DNA of 64,000 nucleotides from Flavobacterium praedii (GCF_026810365.1 NZ_CP113948.1:448001-512000); one strand, 5' to 3'; positions 1-10,144 are shown, counted from the stretch's first letter. A program made the numbers and translations. The notes: generated from the sequence alone by a model not told the origin.

Positions 1-267
1 AAGATTATTTCCTTTAGAACAGATGAAATATGGAGATACTAAATTGCAGTCATTTATTCCAATACGAATTCTGGTAGTATGACTTTGGTCTACTGAGCCT
101 TTATCAATAGAGGGTTGAATGAAATGTGAAGAACTTAAACTTTCTTTATTAAAAGTAGTGCTATTATCGTTTTGAAAAGAGGGAGTATCGTATTGATTCG
201 CACTGAATGCAAAATTGAACTGGATGAATAGTCCAATTAATACGGTAAATTTCCAGAAAGTTTTCAT
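1..267 (-). CDS. Secreted protein of unknown function (3' part missing)
   Basis: The reading frame starts with ATG at 267 and runs off the left edge, giving 89 codons. The first ~22 residues (MKTFWKFTVLIGLFIQFNFA, then FS) form a signal peptide, so the product is exported. The visible mature part is polar, rich in Ser, Asn and Gln, and ends in ...RIRIGINDCNLVSPYFICSKGNNL. I do not recognise a domain in it. The start is supported by a TAnnTTTG box that ends only four bases before the ATG. Confidence 0.7.
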   Translation of the reverse strand, partial: MKTFWKFTVLIGLFIQFNFAFSANQYDTPSFQNDNSTTFNKESLSSSHFIQPSIDKGSVDQSHTTRIRIGINDCNLVSPYFICSKGNNL

Positions 268-271
268 TTTG

Positions 272-279
272 CAAATGTA
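272..279 (-). promoter_or_regulatory. -7 promoter box placed directly before a start codon
   Basis: On the minus strand the sequence reads TACATTTG, then four bases (CAAA), then the ATG at 267. This is a perfect match to the flavobacterial TAnnTTTG box. The spacing leaves almost no 5' untranslated region. No good TTG -33 box lies 17-23 bases upstream. Confidence 0.55.
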
Positions 280-405
280 GAGAATTGCTTTTTGATAGGG
301 TTTTAGATTGTGATAAATGTAAGTTAAAGTTATGCGTAGTGATGGCTGTAATGCCACTTTATGTTTCAAGTTTTCTAATTTCTAGCGGTATTAACGGCAT
401 AAAAA

Positions 406-433
406 AAGCCTCATACCATTGTGGTTGAGGCTT
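406..433 (-). terminator. Rho-independent terminator of the DUF349 gene
   Basis: AAGCCTCA at 406-413 pairs with TGAGGCTT at 426-433 around a 12-base loop. Read on the minus strand the stem is followed by a run of seven T, just downstream of the gene ending at 467. Confidence 0.75.
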
Positions 434-466
434 ATTAATTGTATTTTTAATCAAGTAAATTTTAAT

Positions 467-2479
467 CTACTCTTGATTTAAATTTCTTATTTGTTTTAGT
501 TTTTCTTTCCAAACATCTAAACTTTCTTTGTGAATAGCAATGTTTTTTCGAACTTCTAGAACAATTGAATTTTCTTTTTTTGCGTTTCTAGTATTGGTAA
601 AAAATTGAATGTTATTCTCTAATTGGAAAATTTCATTTTGTACTTCTTCGATTTTACGCATTAAGAAAATTTTCTCATTATCGAGTTTTCTAATATCATT
701 GCTTTCTGACAGATGATCCATTCTGTTGGAGAAACGCATCATTTCGGTATCTTTTTTGCTTAGGCTTAATTTTTCGAATAAAGCATCTAGAATTTTATTA
801 AACTTTCCTTCAATATGTCTTCTTGGGAAAGGAACTTTTCCAAAATTTTTCCAAGTTTCAATATGCAATTTGATGGCGTCTAAATCGGTCTTGTGGTCAC
901 CAGTTAATTGAAATTCTCTTAATGTATCCAGATAAGTTTTCTTTTTATCAAAAGCTTCAACTTCATCAACGTTTTCAATATTTTTGTGTTCTTTTAATTT
1001 ATCGAAATAGTGATTACACGCTTCTCTAAATTCATTCCAAATTTTATCAGAATATTTTCTTGGTACATGGCCGATTTTTTTCCACTCTTCTTGAATTTGC
1101 TTCATGATAGGAGTAGTAGATGCAAAATCTTCACTTTCTTGTAATTCTTTGGCTTTTTTTACCAAAGCAATTTTTTTGTTTAGATTGTCGTTTTGATCTT
1201 TTTTGATATCCTTATAAAAAGAGTTTTTAAAAGTATTAAAATTTCTTACAGCGGTTTTGAATGCAGCCCAAGTAGTTTCATTAACTTCAGAAGGAACTTT
1301 ACCAGCAGCAAAAAAAGCAGATCTTAATGCTTCAACTTTTTCGATTTGGGCCAACCATTGTGTGTGTGCATTTACTTTTTCGGTAGCTAAAACTTCTATT
1401 TTGGCAATGATTTCTTTTTTCTTTTCTAGATTTTCTAATTCAGTACCTCTTAAGTTTTCGAACAAAACTTCACGCTTATCATGCATTTTTTTTGTCAATT
1501 CACTAAATTGATTCCAAATTTCATCGCGAAATTCTCTAGATACAGGTCCTATATCTTCTTTCCAAATTCGATGTAAATCTTGCAATTCTCGGAATGCCTT
1601 GTTGATGTCTGCTTCGTGTAGCAACTCTTCAACACGAGTTATTATTTTTTGTTTAAGCTCTAAATTATGTTTGAAATCAATATCTCTGGCCTCTCTATCC
1701 AAGTGTAAATAATCATAGAAATTTTCTACATGAAAGTGATAGTTGTTCCATACATGATTGTATTTATCTTTTGGAATAGATCCTGCATTTTTCCAACGTT
1801 CTCTCAATTCATTAAAATGATTTAAGGTGTCTTTGATGTTGGCTTGAGGATTTATTAATTCTTTTAATTCTTCTACAATTGCCAATCGTGTCTCCAAGTT
1901 GGATTTCAAATTGTTTTGAAGACTTTTAAAATGAATATTTTTATTGTCTTTATAGATTGTATAATATTGATCGAACTTAGATTTTAAAGGGAAATGATAC
2001 TGAAATTCTTCATTAGGGTCTTGATTTTCCTGATTGAATTCTTCTCTTTTTTCTTCGATAAGATGATTGTATTTTGCTAAAAAAGCTTTGCGAATTTCTT
2101 CAACATGATCTTTTATAGACATTACTTTTTCATTAGTAACCAAATTTTTCAATTCGTCAACTAATGTTTCCATTGGTAATGATTCATAATCAAGCATCGG
2201 AATATCATGGCGATTTTTCAGGGTTTCATCTTCACTTTCTTCCGCATTGGTCTCGGCAATAGCATTTAAAACATTTTGTTTTTCATTAATTGCGTCTTCA
2301 TTAGTTGTTACTGCTTCAGCATCAGGATATACCGTATTTTCTTCTGCTGCAACATCAGTGATTTCACTTTCTTCAGTTACAGGAGTTTCAGATTGGATTG
2401 CTTCTTGCAACTCATTGGCCATTTTTCCGTCTGTCTCATTTTCTTGAAGAGACAGGTTTTCGTTCTTTTCTTCTAACAT
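467..2479 (-). CDS. DUF349 repeat protein
   Basis: A 670-residue cytoplasmic protein with no signal peptide or membrane segment. The first ~100 residues are very acidic and low in complexity. The rest contains five copies of a helical repeat recognisable by a W-K-x-x-G-x-V/I-P-like core, near residues 230, 300, 395, 470 and 550, each followed by an aromatic, charged helix. This is the pattern of the DUF349 family, which is widespread in Bacteroidota and has no settled function; the last ~70 residues look like a coiled coil. It is a single-gene unit, with its own likely promoter and a terminator on either side. Family assignment is firm, function is not known to me. Confidence 0.85.
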   Translation of the reverse strand: MLEEKNENLSLQENETDGKMANELQEAIQSETPVTEESEITDVAAEENTVYPDAEAVTTNEDAINEKQNVLNAIAETNAEESEDETLKNRHDIPMLDYESLPMETLVDELKNLVTNEKVMSIKDHVEEIRKAFLAKYNHLIEEKREEFNQENQDPNEEFQYHFPLKSKFDQYYTIYKDNKNIHFKSLQNNLKSNLETRLAIVEELKELINPQANIKDTLNHFNELRERWKNAGSIPKDKYNHVWNNYHFHVENFYDYLHLDREARDIDFKHNLELKQKIITRVEELLHEADINKAFRELQDLHRIWKEDIGPVSREFRDEIWNQFSELTKKMHDKREVLFENLRGTELENLEKKKEIIAKIEVLATEKVNAHTQWLAQIEKVEALRSAFFAAGKVPSEVNETTWAAFKTAVRNFNTFKNSFYKDIKKDQNDNLNKKIALVKKAKELQESEDFASTTPIMKQIQEEWKKIGHVPRKYSDKIWNEFREACNHYFDKLKEHKNIENVDEVEAFDKKKTYLDTLREFQLTGDHKTDLDAIKLHIETWKNFGKVPFPRRHIEGKFNKILDALFEKLSLSKKDTEMMRFSNRMDHLSESNDIRKLDNEKIFLMRKIEEVQNEIFQLENNIQFFTNTRNAKKENSIVLEVRKNIAIHKESLDVWKEKLKQIRNLNQE

Positions 2480-2514
2480 TTTGTAAATGTTTAAGGTTTC
2501 TATTTATTGAATGC

Positions 2515-2544
2515 GAAAGATAGTAAAGGTGTGTCAAAATTCAA
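2515..2544 (-). promoter_or_regulatory. Probable promoter of the DUF349 gene
   Basis: On the minus strand TTG (2544-2542) is followed after 19 bases by TATCTTTC (2522-2515), one mismatch from TAnnTTTG. It would give a leader of about 30 bases before the ATG at 2479. Confidence 0.4.
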
Positions 2545-2673
2545 AATAAATCGTTTGATTATAGTCTAATTATTGTGTAATTACTTTTTTTATGGTTGTA
2601 TTTTGGTTATTTTCTGGTTTTAGGCCTTTTTATTTTATCTTGTTTTGATATTTTTGCTCAATGTGATCATGCA

Positions 2674-2711
2674 AAAGCCCTCAAATTGGAACTCCAATCT
2701 GAGGGCTTTTA
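2674..2711. terminator. Long perfect hairpin terminator after aroE
   Basis: AAAAGCCCTCA (2674-2684) pairs with TGAGGGCTTTT (2701-2711), and the inner part ATTGGA/TCCAAT pairs again, giving an almost uninterrupted 17-bp stem. It has A and T runs on both ends and can stop transcription in both directions; it lies just after the aroE stop codon. Confidence 0.8.
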
Positions 2712-2733
2712 GGCTAATTATAATGTGAATCTT

Positions 2734-3483
2734 TTATTTATTCCAAATCTTCCAGGCTTTTTCGGCCTGAAAAATAAGCATATCCAAGCCATTTTTAATT
2801 TGAGCACCATGTGCTTTGGCTTTGCTTAAAAATTGGGTTTCTGCTGGGTTGTATATTAAGTCGTAAGCAATGTGTTTTTCTGTAAAGTATTCATAAGGAA
2901 TAATCGGAAATAAATCAACTTTTGGACTCGTTCCAACAGGTGTACAATTGATTATTATTTGGTAATTGTCAAATGTTGTTGCGTTGATACGTTGGTAGTC
3001 AATACAGTTTTCTTTGGCTTCTCGCGAAACAAAAGTATAAGCAATTTCCAATTGTTCTAAGGCAAAAGCTACCCCTTTTGAGGCGCCTCCAGTACCAAGT
3101 ATTAAAGCTTTTTTGTGATGCGGCTGTAATAAGGGCTCTAAAGATTTTTTGAAGCCATAAAAATCGGTATTATAGCCTTTTAGTTTTCCTTTTTTGGTGA
3201 ATTTTATAGTGTTTACTGCTCCAATTTGTGTTGCATTTTTGGATAATTTATCCAAAAATGGAAGTATGGCTTCTTTGTAAGGAATAGTGACATTGAGACC
3301 GTTAAGATCTGTGTTATTTTTTCTTAATTCAGTAAAATAATTAATTTCAGGAATATCGAAGTTTTCATAAGTGCAACCTTCAAAATGTTCTTTACTGAAT
3401 TTATCAGTAAAATATCCTTTTGAAAAAGAATAACTGATATTACGACCTAGTAAACCAAAACGTTTTTTTAAAACTTCAACCAT
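2734..3483 (-). CDS. aroE: Shikimate dehydrogenase
   Basis: This 249-residue enzyme reduces 3-dehydroshikimate to shikimate with NADPH in the aromatic amino acid pathway. The N-terminal substrate half has NVTIPYK with the catalytic lysine and GYNTDFYGF with the catalytic aspartate; the NADP half has LILGTGGASKGVA. The usual SxSPxxHN motif appears as SYSFSKGYF, the form common in Bacteroidota. Its ATG overlaps the stop of the upstream TPR gene by one base (TAATG), so the two are translationally coupled. The trp operon, which uses the downstream product chorismate, is elsewhere in the window and not linked. Confidence 0.93.
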   Translation of the reverse strand: MVEVLKKRFGLLGRNISYSFSKGYFTDKFSKEHFEGCTYENFDIPEINYFTELRKNNTDLNGLNVTIPYKEAILPFLDKLSKNATQIGAVNTIKFTKKGKLKGYNTDFYGFKKSLEPLLQPHHKKALILGTGGASKGVAFALEQLEIAYTFVSREAKENCIDYQRINATTFDNYQIIINCTPVGTSPKVDLFPIIPYEYFTEKHIAYDLIYNPAETQFLSKAKAHGAQIKNGLDMLIFQAEKAWKIWNK

Positions 3484-4880
3484 TATTGTTTTTTATGTTT
3501 TTCAATATAATTTTGTACCATTTTTTTCTCCCAAACCACAGGGAATAATTCTTGCAATAAAATCATATTTTCTGTATTCAAGCGCAAAGCATTGCTTAAA
3601 TGGAATTTTGCTTTGATATTTTTTGAAAGCATAAAATTCAATCCAGCCAAACGATATTCAATTTCATTTTCTTCCGGAAAGTACTCAGATGCCTGAAATA
3701 AAGTTTGGATGGCGCTTTCAAATTCACCTAAAAATTGAAGAATATCCACCCAAAACAACCAAGTATCTAGTTGGTAGTCACCAAATTCTACTGCTTTTCT
3801 GTATCCAAATTCGGCTTCCTCAAAGAAGTTCATTTGTTTGTTTATTGCCGCATATCGCTTCCAGTACATTTTGTTTTGATTGTCTATTGCCAAGGCTTTA
3901 TTAACAAAAAACAATGCTTTTTGAAAGTTTTTTTGGCGTACATAAAAGTCGGTAATTGCAATCCACCCTTTGTCAAGAAGAGGGTCTTCATGTACGGTTT
4001 TATTAAAGTATTTTAATGCCAATACTTTGTTGCCTAGCTTTTCATAGCACTTTCCTATTCGGAGCAAAGCATACGATGTGGCATCATCCAATTCGATGGT
4101 GCGGTTATAGCTCTCTATGGCAAGATCATATTTTTTTAGGCGTTCCAAAGCTTTGGCTTTTTCCATAAAAGCACCAAGGAATTCATCATCAATTAATGTG
4201 GCATAATCAAAAGCTCTAATGGCATTTTCATGTTCTTTTACACCATAATACAAGCGTCCCAATTGATGCCAAGCAATCTCACTGTATGGATTCTTGTCAA
4301 TGTATTTGTTTAAATAAACGATGGCGTCTTGATTTTGATCCAAAAATTCAAAACAATACACTACATTGTATAAAGCGGATTGATCTTCAAAATCTTCTTC
4401 AAGACATTTGATGAAACTTTCTTTAGCCAATTCGAGATTGTCCATGAATAGATATTCCATACCAATTAAATTGTATACATCAGCATAGTCATCGGTATAT
4501 TTTAAAGCGATCTTAAGCATTTCAACTGCTTTTTCATGCTGATCTCTTTTGGAGCAAATATTTGCTTTCTGGATGTATATTTCTTCGTTGGTAGGTTCAA
4601 TTGCATACAACTCGTTCAATAGTTTTTCGGCAATTTCGAGTTTGTCATCATAAATAAGCATTTCTACTTGAACTAATTTTAGGCCGCTGGATCTTGGATG
4701 TTGTTCCAGAGCTAGCTTTAAAGCTTTTTTGGCCAATGCAGACTTGCCCATATCGAGATAATGAAGAATGATTTCTTCAAATTCTTCGGAGTCAAAAAAG
4801 AGCACTTTGTTGGTTTTCAACATGGACTCAAATTTGGATAGGGATAAGTTATAATCTTCTTCTTCGTTGCTTAATTGCAT
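3483..4880 (-). CDS. Tetratricopeptide repeat protein
   Basis: A 465-residue all-helical protein made of about eleven TPR units, visible as repeated patterns such as ALYNVVYCFEFLDQNQDAIVYLNKYI and AWHQLGRLYYGVKEHENAIRAF (each shown as two helices). No signal peptide or membrane helix, so it is probably a cytoplasmic scaffold. It is the first gene of a two-gene unit with aroE, with a one-base overlap. The pairing of this TPR protein with aroE looks like a conserved arrangement rather than a functional pathway; the partner bound by the repeats cannot be told from sequence. Confidence 0.85.
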   Translation of the reverse strand: MQLSNEEEDYNLSLSKFESMLKTNKVLFFDSEEFEEIILHYLDMGKSALAKKALKLALEQHPRSSGLKLVQVEMLIYDDKLEIAEKLLNELYAIEPTNEEIYIQKANICSKRDQHEKAVEMLKIALKYTDDYADVYNLIGMEYLFMDNLELAKESFIKCLEEDFEDQSALYNVVYCFEFLDQNQDAIVYLNKYIDKNPYSEIAWHQLGRLYYGVKEHENAIRAFDYATLIDDEFLGAFMEKAKALERLKKYDLAIESYNRTIELDDATSYALLRIGKCYEKLGNKVLALKYFNKTVHEDPLLDKGWIAITDFYVRQKNFQKALFFVNKALAIDNQNKMYWKRYAAINKQMNFFEEAEFGYRKAVEFGDYQLDTWLFWVDILQFLGEFESAIQTLFQASEYFPEENEIEYRLAGLNFMLSKNIKAKFHLSNALRLNTENMILLQELFPVVWEKKMVQNYIEKHKKQ

Positions 4881-5066
4881 ACTGTGTGTTTTTAAATTAT
4901 CCTAGATTAAAATTAGGAAAACGTATTGTTGTTATGAGGAAGAAATTTATATGTTGTGAACAATTTAATTAACAGTTTTATAATGCCAATATCAATTTCA
5001 ATGGCAATTTTTAAATATATTTAAATTTATTTAAAGTTTAAAATCAGCACTCTGCATTCTAAAATC

Positions 5067-6245
5067 TTAAACCATCTCGTTCATTACTTCAAGAATAATA
5101 GCACAACCTTCTCGAATTTCTTCTTCTGAAATGGTTAATGGCGGTGTAATTCGGATGGCACAACCTTCAAAAAGGAGCCAAAATAATATTAATCCTCTAT
5201 CTTGACATTTTAATATCACTTCATTTGTGATCTCAGCATTGTCAGTCATGGCCGCTAGCATCAAACCTTTTCCTCGTATTTCTTTTATCAAAGGATGTAC
5301 CAAAAGGGTTCTAAAGAGTTTTTCTTTCTCTAAAGCTTCTTGCATTAGATTGGTTTCAGTTAATTCTTTCAAAGTTGCCAAACAAGCTGACGCAATGACA
5401 GGGTGTCCTCCAAAAGTCGTAATGTGTCCTAATTTTGGATTTTCGGTCAATAAATCCATCATGGCTGATGAAGCAGTGAATGCACCCACTGGCATTCCAC
5501 CACCCATTCCTTTTCCCATAACCACGATATCTGGAACGACATCATAATTCTGGAAACCTAATAATTTTCCTGTTCTCCCAAAGCCGGGTTGAATTTCGTC
5601 AAGAATCATCATTGCGCCTACTTCGGTACAACGAGCTCTTACTTTTTTTAGAAAATCATTTTCGGGCTCAATAAAACCAGCTCCTCCCTGAATAGTTTCA
5701 AGAATGATTCCAGCGGTTTTTGTTGTTATTTTTAGTAAATCGGCTTCATTGTTAAAGGTAATGAAATCAACATCGGGAAGTAAAGGACGAAAAGCCTGTT
5801 TGCGTTCTTCAAAACCCATAACGCTCATTGATCCCATGGTGTTTCCATGATAGGCATTATGGCATGATATAAGCTGGCTTCTTCCTGTAGTTCTTTTGGC
5901 AAGTTTTAAAGCTCCTTCGATGCCCTCTGTACCCGAATTGACTAAATATGTTTTGTCTAATGGAGCAGGTAGGAGAGAGGCCATTAATTTGCAATATTCA
6001 ACAGCTGGGCTTTGCGAATATTCGCCATAAACCATAACATGCGAATATTTGTCCAATTGATCTTTTATGGCATCATTGACTCTCTTGTTTTGATGGCCAA
6101 GCGTACAAGCTGAAACTCCCGCCACAAAGTCTAAATATTTTTTGTTGTTGGTATCGTATATATAAGAACCAATTGCATGCGAAACCTCCATACCCAAAGG
6201 ATAAGGTGAAGTTTGTGCTTGGTATTTAATAAAATCGGGATTCAC
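5067..6245 (-). CDS. Class III pyridoxal-phosphate aminotransferase
   Basis: The 392-residue protein belongs to the acetylornithine/ornithine-type class III aminotransferases. It shows LVNSGTEGIEGALKLAKRTT (phosphate binding), the DEIQPGFGRTGKL block with the aspartate that contacts the PLP ring nitrogen, and VVMGKGMGGGMPVGAF with the Schiff-base lysine. Substrate cannot be fixed from motifs: the gene is not next to arginine genes, so an amino-acid or diamine transaminase are both possible. The reading frame opens with GTG, as no in-frame ATG is available before the conserved N-terminus. It lies downstream of the OstA-like gene on the same strand, with a 101-bp spacer. Confidence 0.85.
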   Translation of the reverse strand: MNPDFIKYQAQTSPYPLGMEVSHAIGSYIYDTNNKKYLDFVAGVSACTLGHQNKRVNDAIKDQLDKYSHVMVYGEYSQSPAVEYCKLMASLLPAPLDKTYLVNSGTEGIEGALKLAKRTTGRSQLISCHNAYHGNTMGSMSVMGFEERKQAFRPLLPDVDFITFNNEADLLKITTKTAGIILETIQGGAGFIEPENDFLKKVRARCTEVGAMMILDEIQPGFGRTGKLLGFQNYDVVPDIVVMGKGMGGGMPVGAFTASSAMMDLLTENPKLGHITTFGGHPVIASACLATLKELTETNLMQEALEKEKLFRTLLVHPLIKEIRGKGLMLAAMTDNAEITNEVILKCQDRGLILFWLLFEGCAIRITPPLTISEEEIREGCAIILEVMNEMV

Positions 6246-6305
6246 TTTTTTGAAGATTTAAGGTTTGAAAAGTTTAAATAGTTTAATGAGAGGACTGAAT
6301 ACTGT

Positions 6306-6339
6306 GACTGACCACTAAAAACTGACCACTGACCACTGC
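6306..6339. repeat. Short imperfect tandem repeat between two genes
   Basis: A word of the type CTGACCACT recurs four times with small changes (ACTGTGACTGACCACT, then ACTGACCACT, then GACCACTG). It sits between the OstA-like gene and the aminotransferase. No role is evident. Confidence 0.5.
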
Positions 6340-6346
6340 TCACAGA

Positions 6347-7978
6347 TTACTTCTTCGATTTCTTCTTGTCATAATTCAACGTTTCTTTACGAATTTTCAT
6401 AGGAATATTTTTCTTAGCGCTGTCTTTTATCGTGGCCTCAATAACTTTGAGTTCTTCGGCATTTTCTTCTTCGCTAAAAACATCATCTTTGGATTTTATC
6501 CGTTCCTCTCCTCGCCAATTAAGACCCCGAAGCGTTCTCGCATTTTCTGGCAATTCTGATTCTGGATAAATATCACCATCAACTTGATTGAAAAACGTAA
6601 TAGTTTCTATAGCAGTTTTGTCAAAAAGAATATTTATTTTGCTGCTAACATTTTTGTTGATACCAATAAGTTCGTTGGCGTCATTTCGCATATAATAAAT
6701 CACTTCGGTGTTTTTTATAATATCCACATCATGCAGTTTTCCATCTTGGAATTTTCCAAATAAATTTTGCCCTTTTACCTGATTGAATCCTGTTCCAATA
6801 GTATCTTTAGAGACTATAAAAGTGTTATTGAGTACTTTTAGCGAATCTAGCTTTTGAGTATTATTGTCACCAATTAAGTGCATTAAATCACCTGTAATTT
6901 GGCTTTCGCCATTCCATAATATTGGGTTCCCAATTAATTTTGTTAAGGCTGTTTTGGAACTCGAATGAATAGAATCGCATTTTCCACTCATATCTGTTTT
7001 GTAAAAGCGAACATTATTAAAGGCTCGAATAATTCGGTTACCTTCTTTGCCTGTTACCATTAGTTTTTTTCCATGAATATAAACGGAGTCATTGTCTACA
7101 AAATTTACGGCCAAAGCTCTTTTGGTTACAAACATCGAGTCTTTCTTTTTGTATAATTCGGCATAATGCCCTCGAATAACTCCTCGATTGATGGAGTCCG
7201 TTATTTTGACATTTCGTGTAGCAGAGGCAAATTCTTTGTTTCGATCATAATACAGACTATCTCCTTTTATCACCCTATCATCATATCGTATGTAGGATTT
7301 GTTTAGAAAATGAGCTAGATTTTTTTTGGTATCATAAAAACCTTTTTCGGTATAAATATAATTGGCTTTACTGGTAATGGTTGAAGGACCAAAAAGATAA
7401 GAATGCCCCGAATTACTGTAATAATCCAAATGATTGGATTTGATTTCGTAGGTTTTATTCGTAAGAGTCACAGCAGTCAAAAACTGAAATTTTTTCTGAG
7501 CCACATAATACCGTCCAGACTTACTTTTTAGTGTGTTGTCTTTGTTAATTATAGTTCCTTGTGTATTGTAAAATACTTCTTGAGTGTTTCTGTCAAAATT
7601 AATAGTGTCTGTTGCTAATGTTGCATCAGGCGAACTCATTACAGGATTACCTGTAGCAAATGCTTTCTTTAATTCGCCACTGTATTCAGCATAGTTACTA
7701 TTCAAATAAAGTGTGTCTCCTTGTACTAATTGTACATTTCCAAAAGCTTTTAAATAATTTTCTTTTTGAAAAAAATAGGCTTTGTTACAAGTTAAAATTA
7801 CACCATCATGGCTCACTCTTACATTTCCTGTAAGTAAAAGAGCATCTGGTGCTTTTTGTTGGTCTACATCTGCAAAGTCAGACTGTTCAATTTGAATTTT
7901 TTTAGGAGTTTGTGCCATGATTAATTGGGCACAAAGGAATACTAAGCTATAGGTTATGAAATTTAGATATTTCTTCAA
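6347..7978 (-). CDS. OstA-like (LptA/OstA fold) periplasmic protein
   Basis: A 543-residue exported protein with a signal peptide (about residues 1-22, ending AQLIMAQ). The body repeats the beta-strand pattern of OstA/LptA proteins: DALLLTGNVRVSHDGVILTCNKAYFF near residue 45 is the classic first block, followed by further NYAEYSGELKKAFATG and DSLYYDRNKEFASA units. The family takes part in lipopolysaccharide transport or assembly at the outer membrane; the precise role of the long Bacteroidota form is less certain. The C-terminus is strongly basic and charged. The start codon is TTG (7978-7976), since no ATG precedes the signal peptide in frame. Confidence 0.85.
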   Translation of the reverse strand: MKKYLNFITYSLVFLCAQLIMAQTPKKIQIEQSDFADVDQQKAPDALLLTGNVRVSHDGVILTCNKAYFFQKENYLKAFGNVQLVQGDTLYLNSNYAEYSGELKKAFATGNPVMSSPDATLATDTINFDRNTQEVFYNTQGTIINKDNTLKSKSGRYYVAQKKFQFLTAVTLTNKTYEIKSNHLDYYSNSGHSYLFGPSTITSKANYIYTEKGFYDTKKNLAHFLNKSYIRYDDRVIKGDSLYYDRNKEFASATRNVKITDSINRGVIRGHYAELYKKKDSMFVTKRALAVNFVDNDSVYIHGKKLMVTGKEGNRIIRAFNNVRFYKTDMSGKCDSIHSSSKTALTKLIGNPILWNGESQITGDLMHLIGDNNTQKLDSLKVLNNTFIVSKDTIGTGFNQVKGQNLFGKFQDGKLHDVDIIKNTEVIYYMRNDANELIGINKNVSSKINILFDKTAIETITFFNQVDGDIYPESELPENARTLRGLNWRGEERIKSKDDVFSEEENAEELKVIEATIKDSAKKNIPMKIRKETLNYDKKKSKK

Positions 7979-8259
7979 TGGTTTTAAATTTTTTGTAAAT
8001 TTATAAAAAAGCAGGCAAACGCTTTATATATTAGGATTTATTTATAAAAGTTTAGCCTTTGAATTATTTAGGCAACTTTGAAAATTATTTATAAACAATG
8101 CGAGTTCCTATTACGTTGTAGTCATTTGTAAATCATTTAATCATTTTTAATCAATGGTTTTTTCTACTATTTTTTTTGAAAAAATCATTAAATTTATGGA
8201 TTGATATTATTTTATAGAATGTCAATTGTATATTTTTAATTTTTTATAATTTAAAGGAA

Positions 8260-10131
8260 ATGATAACGAAAAAAATAGTAATTGCTGGACTAAGTATTAT
8301 GCTTATAGCAACTGCCTGTAAAACCAAAGATTTAAAAATGAGTGCACAAAAAAAAGAAACCGTTTCGGAAAACAAAGCTGTAGTTTATCAAGTTTTTACT
8401 CGGTTATTTGGAAATAAGAACACAACAAATAAGCCTTGGGGGACAATTGAAGAAAATGGAGTCGGTAAATTTAATGATTTTACAGATAAAGCATTACAGG
8501 AAATAAAGGGGTTGGGAGTTACTCATATTTGGTATACTGGTGTTCCTCATCATGCAGTTATTCGAGATTATACTTCTATTGGGATTTCTAGTGACGATCC
8601 TGAAGTAGTAAAAGGTAGAGCGGGTTCTCCTTATGCTGTAAAAGATTATTACAATGTCAATCCTGATTTGGCTGTCAATCCGGAAAATCGATTGAAAGAG
8701 TTTGAAGAATTAATAAAACGTACTCATAATGCAAATCTTAAAGTGATTATTGATATAGTTCCTAATCATATTGCTCGCAAGTATGAAGGGAAAAGTAATC
8801 CAAAGGGAGTAAGGGATTTTGGTGCCGATGATGATGTAACTGTTGAATACAAAAGAGATAATAATTTTTATTACATCCCAAATACTCCATTTCAATTGCC
8901 AGATGGGGACAAACCTCTGAATGGTGAAAGCAATCCGTTAATAGATGGTAAGTTTGATGAAAATCCAGCGAAATGGACTGGAAATGGTTCTCGTATGGCT
9001 AAACCGGATAAAAATGATTGGTATGAAACAGTTAAAGTAAATTATGGAATTCGTCCTGATGGAACCAAAGACTTTCCTGAGTTGCCAGCTGGTTATGATA
9101 AAAAATCAAACAAAGAACATTTTGATTTTTGGAAAGACAAAAGTGTTCCTAGTTCATGGATAAAATTTAGAGATATTGCTTTGTATTGGACTGCCAAAGG
9201 AGTAGATGGTTTTCGTTATGATATGGCTGAAATGGTTCCTTACGAATTTTGGAGTTACATGAACTCAGCAATCAAAAATGTAAATCCAGATGCTTTCTTA
9301 ATGGCCGAAGTTTATAATCCGAAAGAATATCGCAATTATATTCATTTGGGTAAAATGGATTATTTGTATGATAAAGTTGAAACATATGATAAATTAAAAG
9401 ATATTATTCAAGGGAAAACTCCTCCAGACGGGTTATCATATATCCAAAGTGGTCTTGCAGATATTGATGTACACATGTTAAAATTTTTAGATAATCATGA
9501 TGAACAACGTTTAGCAAGTCCCGAATTTGCAGGTTCTCCCGAAAAAGGTAAGCCAATGATGGTGGTTTCTGCTATGATTACTTCGGCTCCTATTATGATC
9601 TATTTTGGCCAAGAAGTAGGAGAGGCGGGAAATGAAAATGGTGGGTTTGGATCTCATTCTAGAACTTCTATTTTTGATTATGTTGGTGTGCCAAATCATC
9701 AAAGATGGATGAATGATGGTGCATTTGATGGTGGTAAATTATCTCAAGGAGAAAAAGATTTACGTGATTTCTACAAAAGGTTATTGAATTTTTCTGCCAA
9801 AAGCGCTGCAGTGATGGGGCAATTTCAAGATTTACAAGAAGTAAACCGTCAAGCTAATTTGGGATATGATCCAAATCATATTTATTCGTTTGTGCGTTGG
9901 TCAGACAGCCAAAAATTAATTGTGCTTACTAATTTTTCTTCTAATAATTCAGGAAGTTTTGAATTGAAAATCCCATCGGATATTATTAGTAAATGGAATT
10001 TAAAAGAGGGTAGTTATACTTTAAAAGACCAATTGTATGAAAAAAGTACAATTCAATTGCAGGTTGTAAATGGTGAAGGAAAAGCTTCTGTTAACATTAA
10101 ACCATTAGAATCTTTTATTTATCAATTATAA
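8260..10131 (+). CDS. GH13 alpha-amylase-family glycosidase, lipoprotein
   Basis: A 623-residue surface or periplasmic lipoprotein: signal peptide with lipobox IATAC, cysteine at residue 20. The TIM-barrel motifs of GH13 are present in order: DIVPNH, GFRYDMAEM with the nucleophile aspartate, MAEVYN with the acid/base glutamate, and FLDNHDEQR with the third catalytic aspartate; a C-terminal beta domain follows. It should hydrolyse alpha-1,4-glucans. The gene stands alone, with no SusC/SusD or regulator beside it, and shares a bidirectional terminator with the convergent superoxide dismutase gene. Exact substrate (starch, glycogen, maltodextrin) is not determinable. Confidence 0.92.
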   Translation: MITKKIVIAGLSIMLIATACKTKDLKMSAQKKETVSENKAVVYQVFTRLFGNKNTTNKPWGTIEENGVGKFNDFTDKALQEIKGLGVTHIWYTGVPHHAVIRDYTSIGISSDDPEVVKGRAGSPYAVKDYYNVNPDLAVNPENRLKEFEELIKRTHNANLKVIIDIVPNHIARKYEGKSNPKGVRDFGADDDVTVEYKRDNNFYYIPNTPFQLPDGDKPLNGESNPLIDGKFDENPAKWTGNGSRMAKPDKNDWYETVKVNYGIRPDGTKDFPELPAGYDKKSNKEHFDFWKDKSVPSSWIKFRDIALYWTAKGVDGFRYDMAEMVPYEFWSYMNSAIKNVNPDAFLMAEVYNPKEYRNYIHLGKMDYLYDKVETYDKLKDIIQGKTPPDGLSYIQSGLADIDVHMLKFLDNHDEQRLASPEFAGSPEKGKPMMVVSAMITSAPIMIYFGQEVGEAGNENGGFGSHSRTSIFDYVGVPNHQRWMNDGAFDGGKLSQGEKDLRDFYKRLLNFSAKSAAVMGQFQDLQEVNRQANLGYDPNHIYSFVRWSDSQKLIVLTNFSSNNSGSFELKIPSDIISKWNLKEGSYTLKDQLYEKSTIQLQVVNGEGKASVNIKPLESFIYQL

Positions 10132-10144
10132 AGTTTTTAAACTC